From Bremia lactucae (lineage: Eukaryota; Oomycota; Peronosporomycetes; Peronosporales; Peronosporaceae): a DNA stretch of 64,000 nucleotides. Both the position numbers and the translations under genes were made by a program. The stretch is from assembly GCF_004359215.1 (NCBI RefSeq), contig NC_090615.1, positions 5,009,743 to 5,073,742 on the forward strand, in the 5' to 3' direction. Below, piece by piece: positions 1 to 10,972 of the stretch; the first letter of the stretch is position 1, and every line of letters starts with the position of its first letter. The notes beneath the pieces were generated by a model. It saw only the letters and a program-made list of their open reading frames with translations, was not told where the DNA came from and did not search any database.

Positions 1-13
1 TGTGGTCCTTGGA

Positions 14-33
14 CGGACTACAAAGTGCTACCA
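14..33 (-). other. Putative retrotransposon primer-binding site
   Basis: Read on the plus strand this 20-mer ends in CCA, as a tRNA 3' end does. Its complement starts with TGG two bases outside the LTR, the usual place for a tRNA primer-binding site. The same 20-mer, one base different, sits beside the partial LTR at 4941-4960 in the opposite orientation, so it belongs to the element and not to flanking DNA. The tRNA species was not identified. Confidence 0.5.
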
Positions 34-35
34 GG

Positions 36-485
36 TGTAACGGGGCACTGCGACTTGTACTGTTTCAGTACAAGTCCACTTCACACTGCTTCAGATGTGA
101 GTGGTGCCTCTCGTTAGGTGACGTACACTGTACGTATAGAGGAAGACTTCTCTTAAGGCAAGTTAGCTTAAGAGTGTAAAATGAAAACTGTATTAATATA
201 GTTAAGTGTCTTGTTAATCTATCTTTGTAAATGTTGTCTTAACTATAAACTAATACTAAACATGTAAATGAATTCTTATCTATCTTATCTAGTAACTCTC
301 TTTGATTACTTCTACAGCTGATTAGTCTGCGGAATAAATAGACACAATGGTCTATACCTATTAATGGATAAGAATTCAGGAAATTACTATATAAAGTAAT
401 TTCCTCTAAATATTATCTACCTTTTAGATAATATTAATTAACAACCTTTTAGTGTTAATTTCATGTAACGACACACCCCGTTACA
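36..485 (-). repeat. Gypsy-family LTR (450 bp), probable 5' LTR of an element lying left of the window
   Basis: The block begins TGTAACGGGG and ends CCCCGTTACA, a perfect 10-bp terminal inverted repeat of the TG...CA type. The same family recurs at 4740-4938, 8936-9388 and, more distantly, at 32787-33029 and 58589-59211. Orientation is taken as minus. On that strand the LTR end is followed after two bases by a primer-binding-site-like sequence (positions 33 down to 14), so the internal region would lie beyond position 1. On its other side it interrupts a gag fragment. Family and ends are clear. Orientation is an inference. Confidence 0.75.
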
Positions 486-1110
486 ATAGAGGGCACAGAG
501 GCACCACGTGTTTGATCGCGCAGACGCGCTGAATACTGACGTGGCGTCACAATCACAGGGGCGAGGTTAGAGCGGCGCGTGCGGTGAGCTCCTCCGGTGT
601 AGTCGCCTTGGGCCCAGGACCCCAGACGTACAACTCACGGCCCGCAAACTCTTGGAGGCGCTCGTCCGCATAAGTAATATGAATCTATAAACGCTATATG
701 ATTTTGCTTTCGCACGGGCCGCAGCCCGGAATCGAGCTTGCTCCTCCCTGAGGATAAATTATATATGATCTTTATCGAGCGGGTTTGTCATCGTTAGGGC
801 CTTCAGGCCCTGTGTTTTGCGTAATGAGATCAAAGCATCCGCTTCACCACGTTTTGGAACGGATTGAAACTCATTTTTACGCTGGTGCATGCTAGTTATA
901 GATTCCTTACCATCTTTCTCAGACTGAGTATGACTTTCAGAGTCCACGATCTTTACAACCTCAAAGAAGGAGGCAATAACTGGTGGTCTTGGTTTGGCGT
1001 CTCACTAGAACAAGGATGCAAACACAACGGTAGGGTCAGCTGTTCGTTATCCAACCTTAAAGAGAAAATGTGAGCAAATGTCGACACTCGGTGTCAACAG
1101 TCTGATGGAG
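486..1110 (-). pseudogene. Gypsy gag fragment, decayed
   Basis: On the minus strand, patches of reading frame read like the N-terminal part of the gag found on the plus strand at 59295-59770. Shared stretches include a charged Ser/Lys-rich start, a segment around EADALISLRKTQG, and a TTPEEL/MTPEEI motif. The nucleotide segment at about 1085-1110 (CAGACTGTTGACACCGAGTG on minus) matches the leader just after the LTR at 59211. The frame is broken by stops and cut at 485 by the LTR insertion. It lies directly behind a pol fragment on the same strand, not in front of it, so the element is rearranged. Confidence 0.6.
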
Positions 1111-1114
1111 TCGA

Positions 1115-4100
1115 TTATCCTGATAAGTACGCAGAAATCTGCGGTGCAGCTGACATACTCGCGTGAGCATTTTCAATTCATATGGGAGGGATCTACTAAG
1201 TGCTTAAACAAGCCGAAGCAGAAAACTGGGTTTACGCAGCTTGCAGGAAAGGTTTAGCGTATAAGTTAGACATTCCTTGGCCACGACCGTTAATGGTTCA
1301 ATAAACCGTGGACGCAATTTGGTTTTGAAGACCGCAGAGACTACGGTTGTAGGTAGAATTTAGCATTAGTAATACTCGGTCCCCGACCTCACAAGAATTA
1401 ATACAGCTTCTGCCTTAAACATTTGCTTATTCGTTTTGTTTGTCTTGACTATCAGTCATTGTATCCCGCACATGTCGTACGACATTTCATTTGAGTTACG
1501 AGAAACTCGCTAACCTGTTTCGTAACCGTAACAGGGCTATCAGCAAGCCGATCGGCTAACCCCCCTATCAAGCATTGAATCACGTAGTAATATCATTAAT
1601 GGAACGCGTGGGTGTGTGATGCCGTTCATGTAGAACGGAGTATCGCATGTAGAAACATAAACAGCGTTTTTCAACGCAAACTCAACAACCTGGGGCATTG
1701 TGCTTCAGCGCTTCGCTGTCACAGCATACACGCTGCGCAGAACGTCTTCAATGACGCAATTAACACGCTCAGTTTGACCATGCCTGCGGCCTACCGATGA
1801 TCCGCTGTGAACGTGTCCAACCTGGTATCAAGCATTCGGAAGATCAATTTCCAGAACGTAATTGTGAAACAGGGTCTCTAATGGAGATATTTGCCCCTGG
1901 CAACCCGTGTTGTATAAACGCAAGACCGATAAATAGCCTTGGTATTCCATCATTATTACTAGTATCCGGCACAGCTGCTTAATGAGCTATTTGCTCAACT
2001 TGTCATCTAAGACCAAAATTCTTGTGCTGCATTTCGAGTCTTTCGGAGGCCAAGCACAAAATCACAACACTGTTGGACTCCCAACACCCAGTGGGTACGG
2101 CAAGCTGGCCAGTGGCGCAGTTGCATGAGCTAAGACTTGTACCCCCTCGCAAGTTCAGCATTCGTGAACACAGGTGCTCATAAACATTTGGACCAACCCT
2201 GGCTCAGCAAGCCGTAGGTCTTTTCTCGGCCGAGATGACAATATCATGCGCCTTATAGAGAGTTCGATACATAAGTTCCTCATCGTGAGGTATCACGTTG
2301 CGCGAGGAATCCGCGGCATCGGTCGAATAGAATAAAATTCTCTTATTAGTAGAATATCGATGTAAACTTGCTTTCGATCGAGCCGACTATTTAATGTCCG
2401 AGTATGGAAATTCCTTGCTGTCAAGAGCTCAAAGTAAAGCCAGCACTGTTCATCCGTGGCATTTGCCGAACGGATTTGATCATGGATCAGCGACGTTACG
2501 ATTGCCACATAAGCAAGCTTATTATCTGCCCGCGCTGATAACGCTTCATCCGATGCATTGATTTACTGGCTATACTTTACTTAAAGTTGAATTCGGCAAA
2601 GAAAGAAAGCCATCGAGCCATTCTGTTTATAGATGAGGCGACTTAGTCGCGGTGCGTAAAGATGCATGATTTGTATGGATCGCAAAAGGCTTAGAGCTAA
2701 GTAGAGGTAATCTGAATTTAAAAGAACATACTTTATCAAAGTAACTCTTTTTCATGAAACGTGTAGTTCTCCTCGACAACTTTAAGCTGTCTAGACTCAC
2801 ACGCAATGACACGTTCCCTGCCACTTCATCGGTTTGAACAGAGCGCTACCTTTGGCAGAATTAGATGCGTCACGGACGACAATAAAGGGCAAATTAGGAT
2901 TTGGCAGAGCCAAAATCGGAGCATGGATGAGACTATCCTTAACCTCTTCGAAAGCATCCTCTTCGGTGCTTGTCCAGCACCAAACTGCAACTTTCTATAG
3001 ATTCCATAATACCCAAGCCAAATCAACGTACTTTAGCTATACTTGTGTAGTTAGCTAGGCCTAGCCACTTACGCAAATCTATATGGTTTTAAGGAGCTAG
3101 CCAATTAACTTTTCGCAGGATCTGGTCTAAGGCTTCCCAATAAATCATCAATTCATCCTAAAAGGAATATTCACCCGGCACCGAAGATGCAATTTGAAGC
3201 GTTGGTATTCAACTTATCTGTGCGCATGCACTCAAGTACGGCTCGCAAATGAACCATGTGATTTACAGCATCCGACCGACCCTATTATTGTCGGTTTAGG
3301 GTGCGGTTTTTATTTAAAAAGTTATCTCAAGCCGGTGTTGTTTCGGCATAACCCATTTGCGAGCTGCTCCGCACGACTATGGACACAAAGGTCATCGAAG
3401 TAAGTCTGTGCACAATATCGATGAGGACGGAACAGTTGCGTCCCTAGAGGAATAGAAGTTGCCAGGACACTGGAAAGCCCTCTTGGCATTAGTCTTTACT
3501 CCCATAACATGCCGCTCGGGGGTGCTAAGCGCTGTAAGCAGGATGAACTAGCTCGCATGAGCACCTGATAATAATCATCGACAAAGTCGAGCGCGCTGTA
3601 CATTTTGCATTCCACCATATTGTTCTGAAGAAAATCCGCTTTGTCTGCGCTAGTATGATAGCAGCATTAATCTTATAAAGCATGCACAGTACGAAGTTAA
3701 CCATTTGGCTTTTTGACACAAAACGTCGATGTCGGGTGGGGAAATTTATCTGTTGTACCATGCCAGCCTCGTGCTTGGTACGGAAGAAGTCGTCAATGAC
3801 ATCACACTGTTCGTTAAGTAAAGGCCACTGTCGCATAACACAATATTTGGTTTCAGGAACCAAGTCAATATCATGATGTACACCTCTATCAGGAGGTTAA
3901 ACAAACGCTGGATTTTGACGCACTACGATTATTATTTCATTTCTAAGAAAAAAATAGATCTGAGGGATCTTTAAGGATCGATGATTCACTACGCACACTA
4001 AGTACAGCCTTCGTATCCTAAAAAAGCTGTATTTATTCAGCAGCGACGATGAATTTGACTCCGTGTCTGGCGAATGACCACTATATATAGTCACCAGCTT

Positions 4101-4260
4101 TTGAGACCTCGCCATACTAATCGACAAGCATTTTGTCTAGCTTTAAACGAGCGTGTAGCGAAAGGATAGCCTCAAGGCTTATATCACCCCGATGTTACAA
4201 GTCACCCTATTTACAAGTGCTTACAGCTGTTCGCTATGATCACTGTGTTACATGATTGAC
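1115..4260 (-). pseudogene. Gypsy pol (RT, RNase H, integrase), heavily decayed copy
   Basis: This stretch aligns along its length, same strand and order, with the better preserved pol at 60945-64000. For example, the CAGCTTGC/AATTAATACAGCTTCTGCCTT segments near 1230 and 1400 match 61035 and 61195. At 3525-3863 the minus-strand frame reads into an RT N-terminal region (DVIDDFFRTKHEAGMVQ). Around 2640-2830 is the RNase H region, and 1200-2100 corresponds to integrase. Frameshifts and stops occur throughout, so no functional product is expected. Pol would have copied element RNA and integrated the cDNA. Confidence 0.7.
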
Positions 4261-4545
4261 GCGTCGCTTCACGCCGTATCCGACTTTGGTCCTTGCTGTT
4301 TCGATGGCGAGACAATACACCTCATAGAGGCCGAAGCATTTTATGTTCCCAAGCCTTACAGATTTTTGAACCTTAGCTTGCTCATGTCAAGATACGATGT
4401 TCAACCCAACATCCATTTAAGAATTGATATGCCACGCTTAAGATTAATGATTTCAACATTATTGGCTTCATTGACTCCAATGTCCAGCAAACAGACAGGT
4501 ATTGTCAGTGGCTAGCGACATGAGGGCTTCTGTTGCCTAGCAAAG

Positions 4546-4629
4546 GTGGGTTCATGCCTCGCTAAACTTCGCTATGGTTGATTTAAGTTTAAATTAACCA
4601 TAGCGAAGTTTAGCGAGGCATGAACCCAC
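4546..4629. repeat. Near-perfect 84-bp palindrome (long hairpin)
   Basis: The left arm begins GTGGGTTCATGCCTCGCTAA and the right arm ends with its exact complement. The centre is an AT-rich TTTAAGTTTAAAT turn. Arms of about 40 bp pair with almost no mismatch, so the region can fold into one long hairpin. No ORF is present. It lies between a Gypsy pol fragment and a partial LTR and could be a foldback or MITE-like element. Confidence 0.8.
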
Positions 4630-4680
4630 AATTGGCGGGGTTGATTAAAGTTTAAATCAACCCCTCCAATCGACTGTGGG
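4625..4680. repeat. Second adjacent hairpin
   Basis: The core ATTGGCGGGGTTGATT...AATCAACCCCTCCAAT (4631-4670) is an imperfect palindrome, and flanking CCCACA/TGTGGG extends the stem. It shares the TTTAAAT-type turn with the palindrome that abuts it on the left, which suggests the two hairpins belong to one element. Confidence 0.65.
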
Positions 4681-4739
4681 GCGCGAAAGGAGGCGCTACA
4701 CATAGTTAGTTATTATTATTTTAAAGTCAAAAGATAGAA

Positions 4740-4938
4740 GGTCGTTATGAACGAGCTTGGAATATATTTACAGTTTTTTACTTTTTTTCTTCAGTAAAGC
4801 CTTAGTATCGACCTTTAGTAGCTAATACTTCTTAGATACTTGTACATTTTCTCTGCACGTCAGTGTACGTGCAGTAATCGATGCACATCACCTTCAATGT
4901 TATCAGTGTCTAGTTCTAGCGAAAGGTGCCTCGTTACA
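4740..4938 (+). repeat. Partial Gypsy LTR (3' part)
   Basis: It contains the CTCTGCACGT...GTGTACGTG segment and the terminal GTGCCTCGTTACA also seen, in this orientation, at the end of the LTR at 8936-9388. It is followed after two bases by the primer-binding-like 20-mer at 4941-4960. The 5' part of the LTR is not recognisable. It may have been the 5' LTR of an element whose 3' LTR is at 8936-9388. Confidence 0.55.
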
Positions 4939-4940
4939 CC

Positions 4941-4960
4941 TGGTAGTACTTTGTAGTCCG
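4941..4960 (+). other. Putative primer-binding site, second copy
   Basis: TGGTAGTACTTTGTAGTCCG lies two bases after the LTR end. It is the inverted, 19/20 identical copy of the sequence beside the LTR at 36-485. Confidence 0.5.
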
Positions 4961-5619
4961 TTAAACTGTCTGCGTACGTTCCACCCTACACATGTTCCTT
5001 GGTATGTGATATTAATAAAGATAGTAATGTTGTCCTTCTTTAATCATTTTTAATATACCTCTTTTACAAATTAATATTTACGTAACGGGACACTCCGATA
5101 AAACCTAAATGGCTCTATAGCATATACCTATATAATCTTAGCGCATACAACTTACTCACAAATGCAGTTTTAGTTGTCGCCAAAACGATTCGAGACCACG
5201 TCTCATGAGACATACCGTAGGCATGGCAGCACAGAACTAGCTGTAGTGGCTCAGATTGTCAGCACGCATAACAATTTATCTGTTTTTAGTCCTACCGAAC
5301 CTCTCGATCAGACTAAACGGCTAATTGATTAGCGTAATATTTTTTGGTTGCCTTCATATACCATTCGTCGCAAAGGTCAATCGACTGAGCCTCATGCTTT
5401 GCCCATATTTTCTTAATTTTCCTGTCAAATAAATTTTGAGCTTGACAATAGCATGATTGTTCAGTAGACGTGAAATTGATAGGACTTTTGCAGCTTTAAG
5501 TTAACAGGGCTCCAGCTCTTTTTAGCTTACTGAGCATTAGTATCAGCACACAGAAGTTCACACCTGTTCACAAAATACAAATATCGCATGCAGAGCTGAA
5601 CATTTAAAACTATTCTAAG

Positions 5620-8600
5620 ATGAAGTATGAACAGCACCGCACTAATTGGTAATAAATTTAAATCCTTACAATTGAAGACGCGCGCAGCAGCGCGCGCGAC
5701 GAGCCCTCGCCGCCTCCTTACCGAGACCTCTGGTCTCACTAGACCTTCTAACTGCGCTAACCGTATCCGCATGGGAACTCTTAATGTACGCGCCTTGAAC
5801 TCGCAGATCAAGCAATGTGGTCTGACGATACCGACTCGACATCATCGGTCTCCAAGAAGCGAATATCTACGAACAATGATACAAAGTCGTCGTTGACTGC
5901 CTCCTAGTCACGCTCCGCCTCCAAATGACACGGGTTATATTCGCGTCGCACCCCATATGCCACCACATCTGACGAAGATGGGCTAAATCTGACAATATCG
6001 GCGTGTTACAGCTACAGCTGCTTGACATCGGACGTGTTAACATCATCACTGCGTACTCTCCCCACATGGGGTAAGAGCTACACGACGTGGGTGATTTTTG
6101 CGGTGACCTCCTGGACACAGTCGACTCCCATATGCGCCAAGTTCTCATCTTCTCTACCGGAGACAAAGCCTAACTTGGATCGCCGCGAAACAGATATAAA
6201 ATATCTCGACAACTTTGCCCGCGGGATCCAAACCGCAACGGACACGCTCTCGCGCGCTTTTAGAACTTGAACCGACTTTTCGCAACCAATACTCACTTCG
6301 CCAAACGCGACAGGTAACTCCCTACCTGGCGCGGAGGCACCCTTTATGCCTCTTCAACCAGATATATTACATCCTATGCCCCAGAACGTCCGCAAATTCT
6401 GCAAGCACGCCAGGTCATGGCATGGAACTCTTATCGAATCCGACCACAAACTTGTGACTGCCGACATCGCCCTCGACCAAGCCTACCGCTTACGGTTCAG
6501 ACCCCTTTAAGTCTGCAGAAGGCATACGAGAGCTCGATCTTGGATACCAGCATCTGGTGTGGGCGTGCCTCTGATAGGAATGCTTCGATCCTTGGAAAGC
6601 TGGCTTTTAATGTGGAAAGTGATCACAGCCGTGCGTTGACGTAGGATAATCGTGCCTTGGCCATCGAGCATTGTAATTTGTGGGGACGGCTTGCGGGTCA
6701 GTGGACAGACCGCGGGGAACATTTTGGCTGAGTCGCTCCGTTGTTCCATATTGCTGACTTTTAGTTGGTGATGGCGTGTGCCAATTGAATGAATATGTGT
6801 CGAATGTTGTGGTAAATGCAATGGGTTTAGCGCGGAGATTCGCTTGGTCCTCGCTTTGCGGATCTGAACCCGTAGCTGTTTCTGTTCTGCGGAGAGTCTG
6901 GCGATTTCCGGGGCGGTGAAACGCGTCGTAGGGTCGGTGCCGCGTAGGCCTGCCGTCAACTCGGCATTGGTTAGTGCTATCTGTAATGCTGCGGAGTTGC
7001 TCCTGGGCGCTTTTGTCGAGGGCCGGGATGTGTGTGACTTCGAACGGGTGTTTTCGTTGTAGATCAGGCGGTCTCGGACGAATACCACTTTGGTCGCCTT
7101 CGCAGCACAACGGGCGTACCTCTGGCTCAGACACGTCCCCTGGGAACATCTGAAGTGCGGCGGAGACAACCTCGACCAGCCACAATCCGACTTTATCAAC
7201 AAGAGCTTCGACGACGGTTAACCACTCCGACTGGGAGAATGTCTCCACTTGGCGAGTGCTCCAGTCTCCGACCAATCGTCCTCCTGAATAGCCTTCGTAA
7301 GGCCGTCTCCCTCGTTGTGCTTTCCAGAATCTAGAATAAGTAGACAGATTACTCTTTTCACGCCAAAGTGGGTTCAGACCAACAAGAGTATTGCAGACGC
7401 AGGGTGATCACCCCGCCGAATCGCATCCCGCACCTGGCGGTACCGCAATCATTTTCACTTCATTGGAACTCGACCTCTCACGGGCCTTCGACACCATTGA
7501 CCGCGACAAGCTGTCGCAGTGCACGCATAGTCGGACTTCGTCGTCATCAAGAAAGGTTAAGAGGACGGATAGGAAGTGTTTATGAAGCTTCAAAACGTTC
7601 CCTATCCTTTCTTCTTACCTATCTTTAAACTTTTCTCAATGACGACGAAGCCCAACTAGAGCGTGCACTCCTCCAGGAACTGACGATGTTCCATCGCTCA
7701 AAATAAATAATGCTTTAATCCATCGAGATGAACATTGGAACAACCACAAGGCGACTCCTTATCCCCGGCTCTCGTCATCGCGTACCTAGAAGCCGCACTC
7801 CACATTCTTATTTCTGACATTTAATCTTTGACTGAACATCATTGTGAATGCTCACGATACTGACTTTATGTGCCAGGACCCATAGACGACCAACAAGATC
7901 AGAGACAACGCATAGCTATCCTCGCATGACGGTCCCTTCGCACAAACGCCACCAAAACCAAACGCACCATGGTCGCCCGCCGCAACTGCAACGAAGACGA
8001 ACCGACCGAATGTGCGATTGAAAACGAATGGTGCCACACCATCAATCTTGGATCATCATTAGGCGACAAATAAATTGTCTCCCGGCGCAAGTTTCTTGCT
8101 ACCGCCACCCTTCGCCACATGTGGACGATCTGAGCTCGCTCGCATCTTACCTCTTTGAATAAACGACTCCGATCTTACAACTGGTATGTACGACTAGTCC
8201 TTTTATGCAATTGCGGCATCTGGGCATTATCACCAACATAATTAGCTGAACTAGACATCTTCCACAGACGACAACTCCGTAGCGTCCTCAACATCTGGCA
8301 TTCGTACTGAATCTCAATCAAGATCCTGTACGGACGCTGCGGAACGGAAGCGTTGTCAACCTCGATATCCTCTGCGCGCTGGCAACTGTTCGTCCATAAA
8401 CACTCGGCAAATCGATGGATGTCCTAATATTTTCAGCCAGCACTCGGGAGACGTGGCGAAGCCTCCCTCGCGCCTCCCTCCCACCGACCCTTCACCACGA
8501 TCTCCAACTTGGGAAGACCGGATACCAGCTTGAATTTATCTCCGACCTCGAGAGGCTTCGTCACATTGCCCAGAATCGGCGAAATTGAAAAGCACTTAGC

Positions 8601-8722
8601 AGGGGGGCTCGACGTCTGTAAATTTTTAAGATGATGTGACTAGATGGGCAAAAGCCGTAGCTAGCCCTCCGGACCGTAGGCCGCCGCGTCTACGTAATAC
8701 AATACAATGCAATACAATTGTG
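5620..8722 (+). pseudogene. Decayed LINE (AP-type endonuclease plus reverse transcriptase) with inverted middle segment
   Basis: Plus-strand patches show an AP endonuclease: MGTLNVRALNS near 5770, DIIGLQEAN near 5840, IITAYSP near 6040, IDYILCPRTSAN near 6360, then a SDHKLV motif near 6440. The RT signature LDLSRAFDTIDRDKL is at about 7470-7520, followed by a QGDSLSP-like block near 7750. The stretch joining endonuclease and RT (about 6507-7290) reads only on the minus strand, with phrases such as ARLSAEQKQLRVQIRKA, so it has been inverted. The 3' end carries an AATACAATACAAT-type short tandem tail near 8694-8722. Many stops and frameshifts make it inactive. Confidence 0.65.
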
Positions 8723-8935
8723 GGTTTTCAAAGATCCTCAATTGTTCACTTGTTGTTGTGTTCGCGAACCGATTACATCGAAGTCGCAGCCCCACGTATG
8801 TATAATTGTTAATGAAGCTTTGTCTCTGAGATCTCCTTCACTATTATTGCTGACTTATGTTGTGGGCACTCCCACTCACAATCATTTGATGAAAAGAAAG
8901 TCATGCTGTGTTTGAATAGGGAAATTGTGCCAATT

Positions 8936-9388
8936 TGATACGGGGTGTATCTTCTCATAAGATTAACACTTAAAGGTTGTTAATTAGTATTTTATCTAAA
9001 AGGTCGATAATTTTTGGAGAATATTTCTTTGGTAATATCTGAAAGCTTATCCATTGGTAGGTATAGACCATTATAGCTATTTGCTCCGCGGTCCAGTCAG
9101 CACTGGACGCGCGCAAAGACAGAGAAAGATAAGACTTTATTACATGTTTGTATTAGTATATAATTAAGTTGGTATTAAATAGATAGAAACAGAGGAGCTT
9201 AATTATGTTAATTACAGTTTACTTTTAGCCCTCTTAAAGCAAGTGTTTTAGGGTTTAGGGTTTAGGGTTTAAGAGAGTCTTCCTCTGCACGTAGTAGTGT
9301 ACGTGAAGTGACGTGAGGCACCACTTGCACTGAAGCAGTGCGAAGTGGACTTGTACTGAAGCAGTACAAGTCGGCAGTGCCCGTTACA
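8936..9388 (+). repeat. Gypsy LTR (about 453 bp), probable 3' LTR
   Basis: It starts TGATACGGGGTGT and ends GTGCCCGTTACA. Read in reverse, its last 180 bp align with the beginning of the LTR at 36-485, including the ACTTGTACTG...CAGTACAAGT inverted pair and CTCTGCACGT...GTACGTG. It contains an interstitial telomere-like tract that the copy at 36-485 lacks. No clear target-site duplication was seen. Confidence 0.7.
9247..9271 (+). repeat. Interstitial telomere-like (TTTAGGG)3.5 tract
   Basis: Three exact TTTAGGG units plus TTTA. The motif is the plant-type telomere repeat, also reported from oomycetes. Here it lies inside an LTR, where the sister LTR at 36-485 has a unique sequence between CTCTTAA and TTAAGAG. 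Confidence 0.9.
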
Positions 9389-9922
9389 CTATTGGAAAGG
9401 TACGATTCTTTAACTTCTATAACGGCGGCCTTCCATAATTGAGCCAAGGTAAAATGGGAAGGCCGGATGAGCCCATATTCTCCAGCAGCGATATCAGCGC
9501 ATGATAGCTTCTCTAATGCAATGTACGACCTTTTGTCTAGGTATCACAAGTAGAATGTAATGGTAAAAGCTTGCTTGGAAAGTCAGTCACTTATTAATTT
9601 AAAAATGCAGTTAGAAAGCGGACATAAGTTTAAAGACATTTTAAAGAAGTAAATTTCTTTTATAAACAACAATCGTAAAGAGTGCTATGTCCAAGTCAAG
9701 TATACCCGCCAATAAAAGAATGTTTATCAAAATATTCGATTTAATTTTTATTATTGGTATATTTGATAAATCTATTGAATATTTAACTGGGTTATAAATG
9801 AATTGGCTTCGCTTTTATTTTGATATTTGTAGCAAGTGGTGTAATCGCATAAGGCTGTGCGATGTTGTGGAACTGACAGCCAAATTGCCACTCACAACTT
9901 TAATTTTCCACAACCATTCGTA

Positions 9923-10774
9923 ATGGGTAAAAAGTTAGGAGGTGTTAACACCAAGGTGGAGGCTGCGAAGGCATTAAAGGCAAACAGCAAGGCCACCAAA
10001 AACGCAGCTAAAGCCGCTGCTGATGCGGCTATTGAGTCTGCCGAGTGGACCAAGGGATCCGACACACGTGCTGATAAGCGTCGCCAGGAGGAGGAGCGCA
10101 AACGCGCCGAACAGGAGGCTAAAAAGGCTGAGAAGCAGAAGCTACTGGCATTGGAAGAGCATTCGCTGGAGGAGGACAAACACGCGATTCGTATGCAAAA
10201 GAAAGCGGTAAAAGAGGTGCCAAAACCTTGGGAGGAGGCACTAAAGCCCGCGACGAAAAAGAATAGTCGTGGTTCCAAGAAGCCGTCGGCTTTTGCAGCG
10301 GTACAAATGAATAATAGTAGCAGTGAAAAGTTAACTCAAGCCGAAATGGCAGCACTTCGAGAAGCCGAGGAAGCCCGTGTAGCTGGCAAGCCCGGTAAGA
10401 AGGCCATTAAGTTTGAAAATAGTTTTCAGGCAAATAGGAACAGAGGAAAGGATGAGCCTTCAGAGGCGCGGAGTCTCGATGCCGCACTCGATCTTCTCAC
10501 TACTGGCGAAAAAGAATTGGAAAAGCATCCTGAGCGCAGGGCGAAGGCGGCATACAAGGCGTTTGAGGAGACCATGATGCCGCAGATCAAGGAGGATTTT
10601 CCCAGTTTGAAGCTTTCACAGTACAAACAGAAGCTTAGCGAAATGGTGAGATGACCTGCTTGTAGCAAACTCGTATTTAATTTCTGATAGGCTTTCATGT
10701 CTTTGTAGTGGCGCCGCTCCCCAGAAAATCCACTTAATCAGGAAAGTTTGGCGTATAATGCCAAGAAGCAGTAG
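9923..10774 (+). CDS. CCDC124: CCDC124/Lso2-like ribosome-associated coiled-coil protein
   Basis: Predicted spliced CDS 9923-10645 and 10709-10774, 262 aa. The N-terminus MGKKLGGVNTKVEAAKA, a long Lys/Glu/Ala-rich helix (about 20-120) and the C-terminal HPERRAKAAYKAFEE followed by the LKLSQYKQ segment match the CCDC124/Lso2 family. Those proteins bind the intersubunit region of idle ribosomes and aid translational recovery. A 63-nt intron (donor GTGAGA, acceptor TTTGTAG) lets the last exon supply WRRSPENPLNQ, the usual RSPxNPxNQ family ending; unspliced, the frame stops five bases after the junction. The ATG at 9923 is preferred over an upstream in-frame ATG at 9857, because family members begin at MGKK. 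It is convergent with TRAPPC13. Confidence 0.88.
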
Positions 10775-10972
10775 ATTATAAATGCTATGAGTTTAATCTT
10801 ATTGTTTCTTTAACGTGTCATTTAAAAAGTCGATAAATAGCTTGTGTTGCATATTAATATATTTGTTCAGTATTTTTATAAAATAATATGTCAAGTTTCC
10901 TCCTATTTGAGCCTTTAAGCTGCAGCGTATACAGAGCACTTATATTTTCCAATTGACTTTACTCGCAATATT

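Noticed and set aside
6507..7275. Two long minus-strand ORFs as a separate gene
   Set aside because: The readings match the inter-domain part of a LINE ORF2, so they are the inverted middle of the decayed LINE.
9892..10278. 128-codon minus-strand ORF opposite CCDC124
   Set aside because: It is the reverse shadow of a Lys/Glu/Ala-rich coding sequence. The plus-strand reading has a clear family match.
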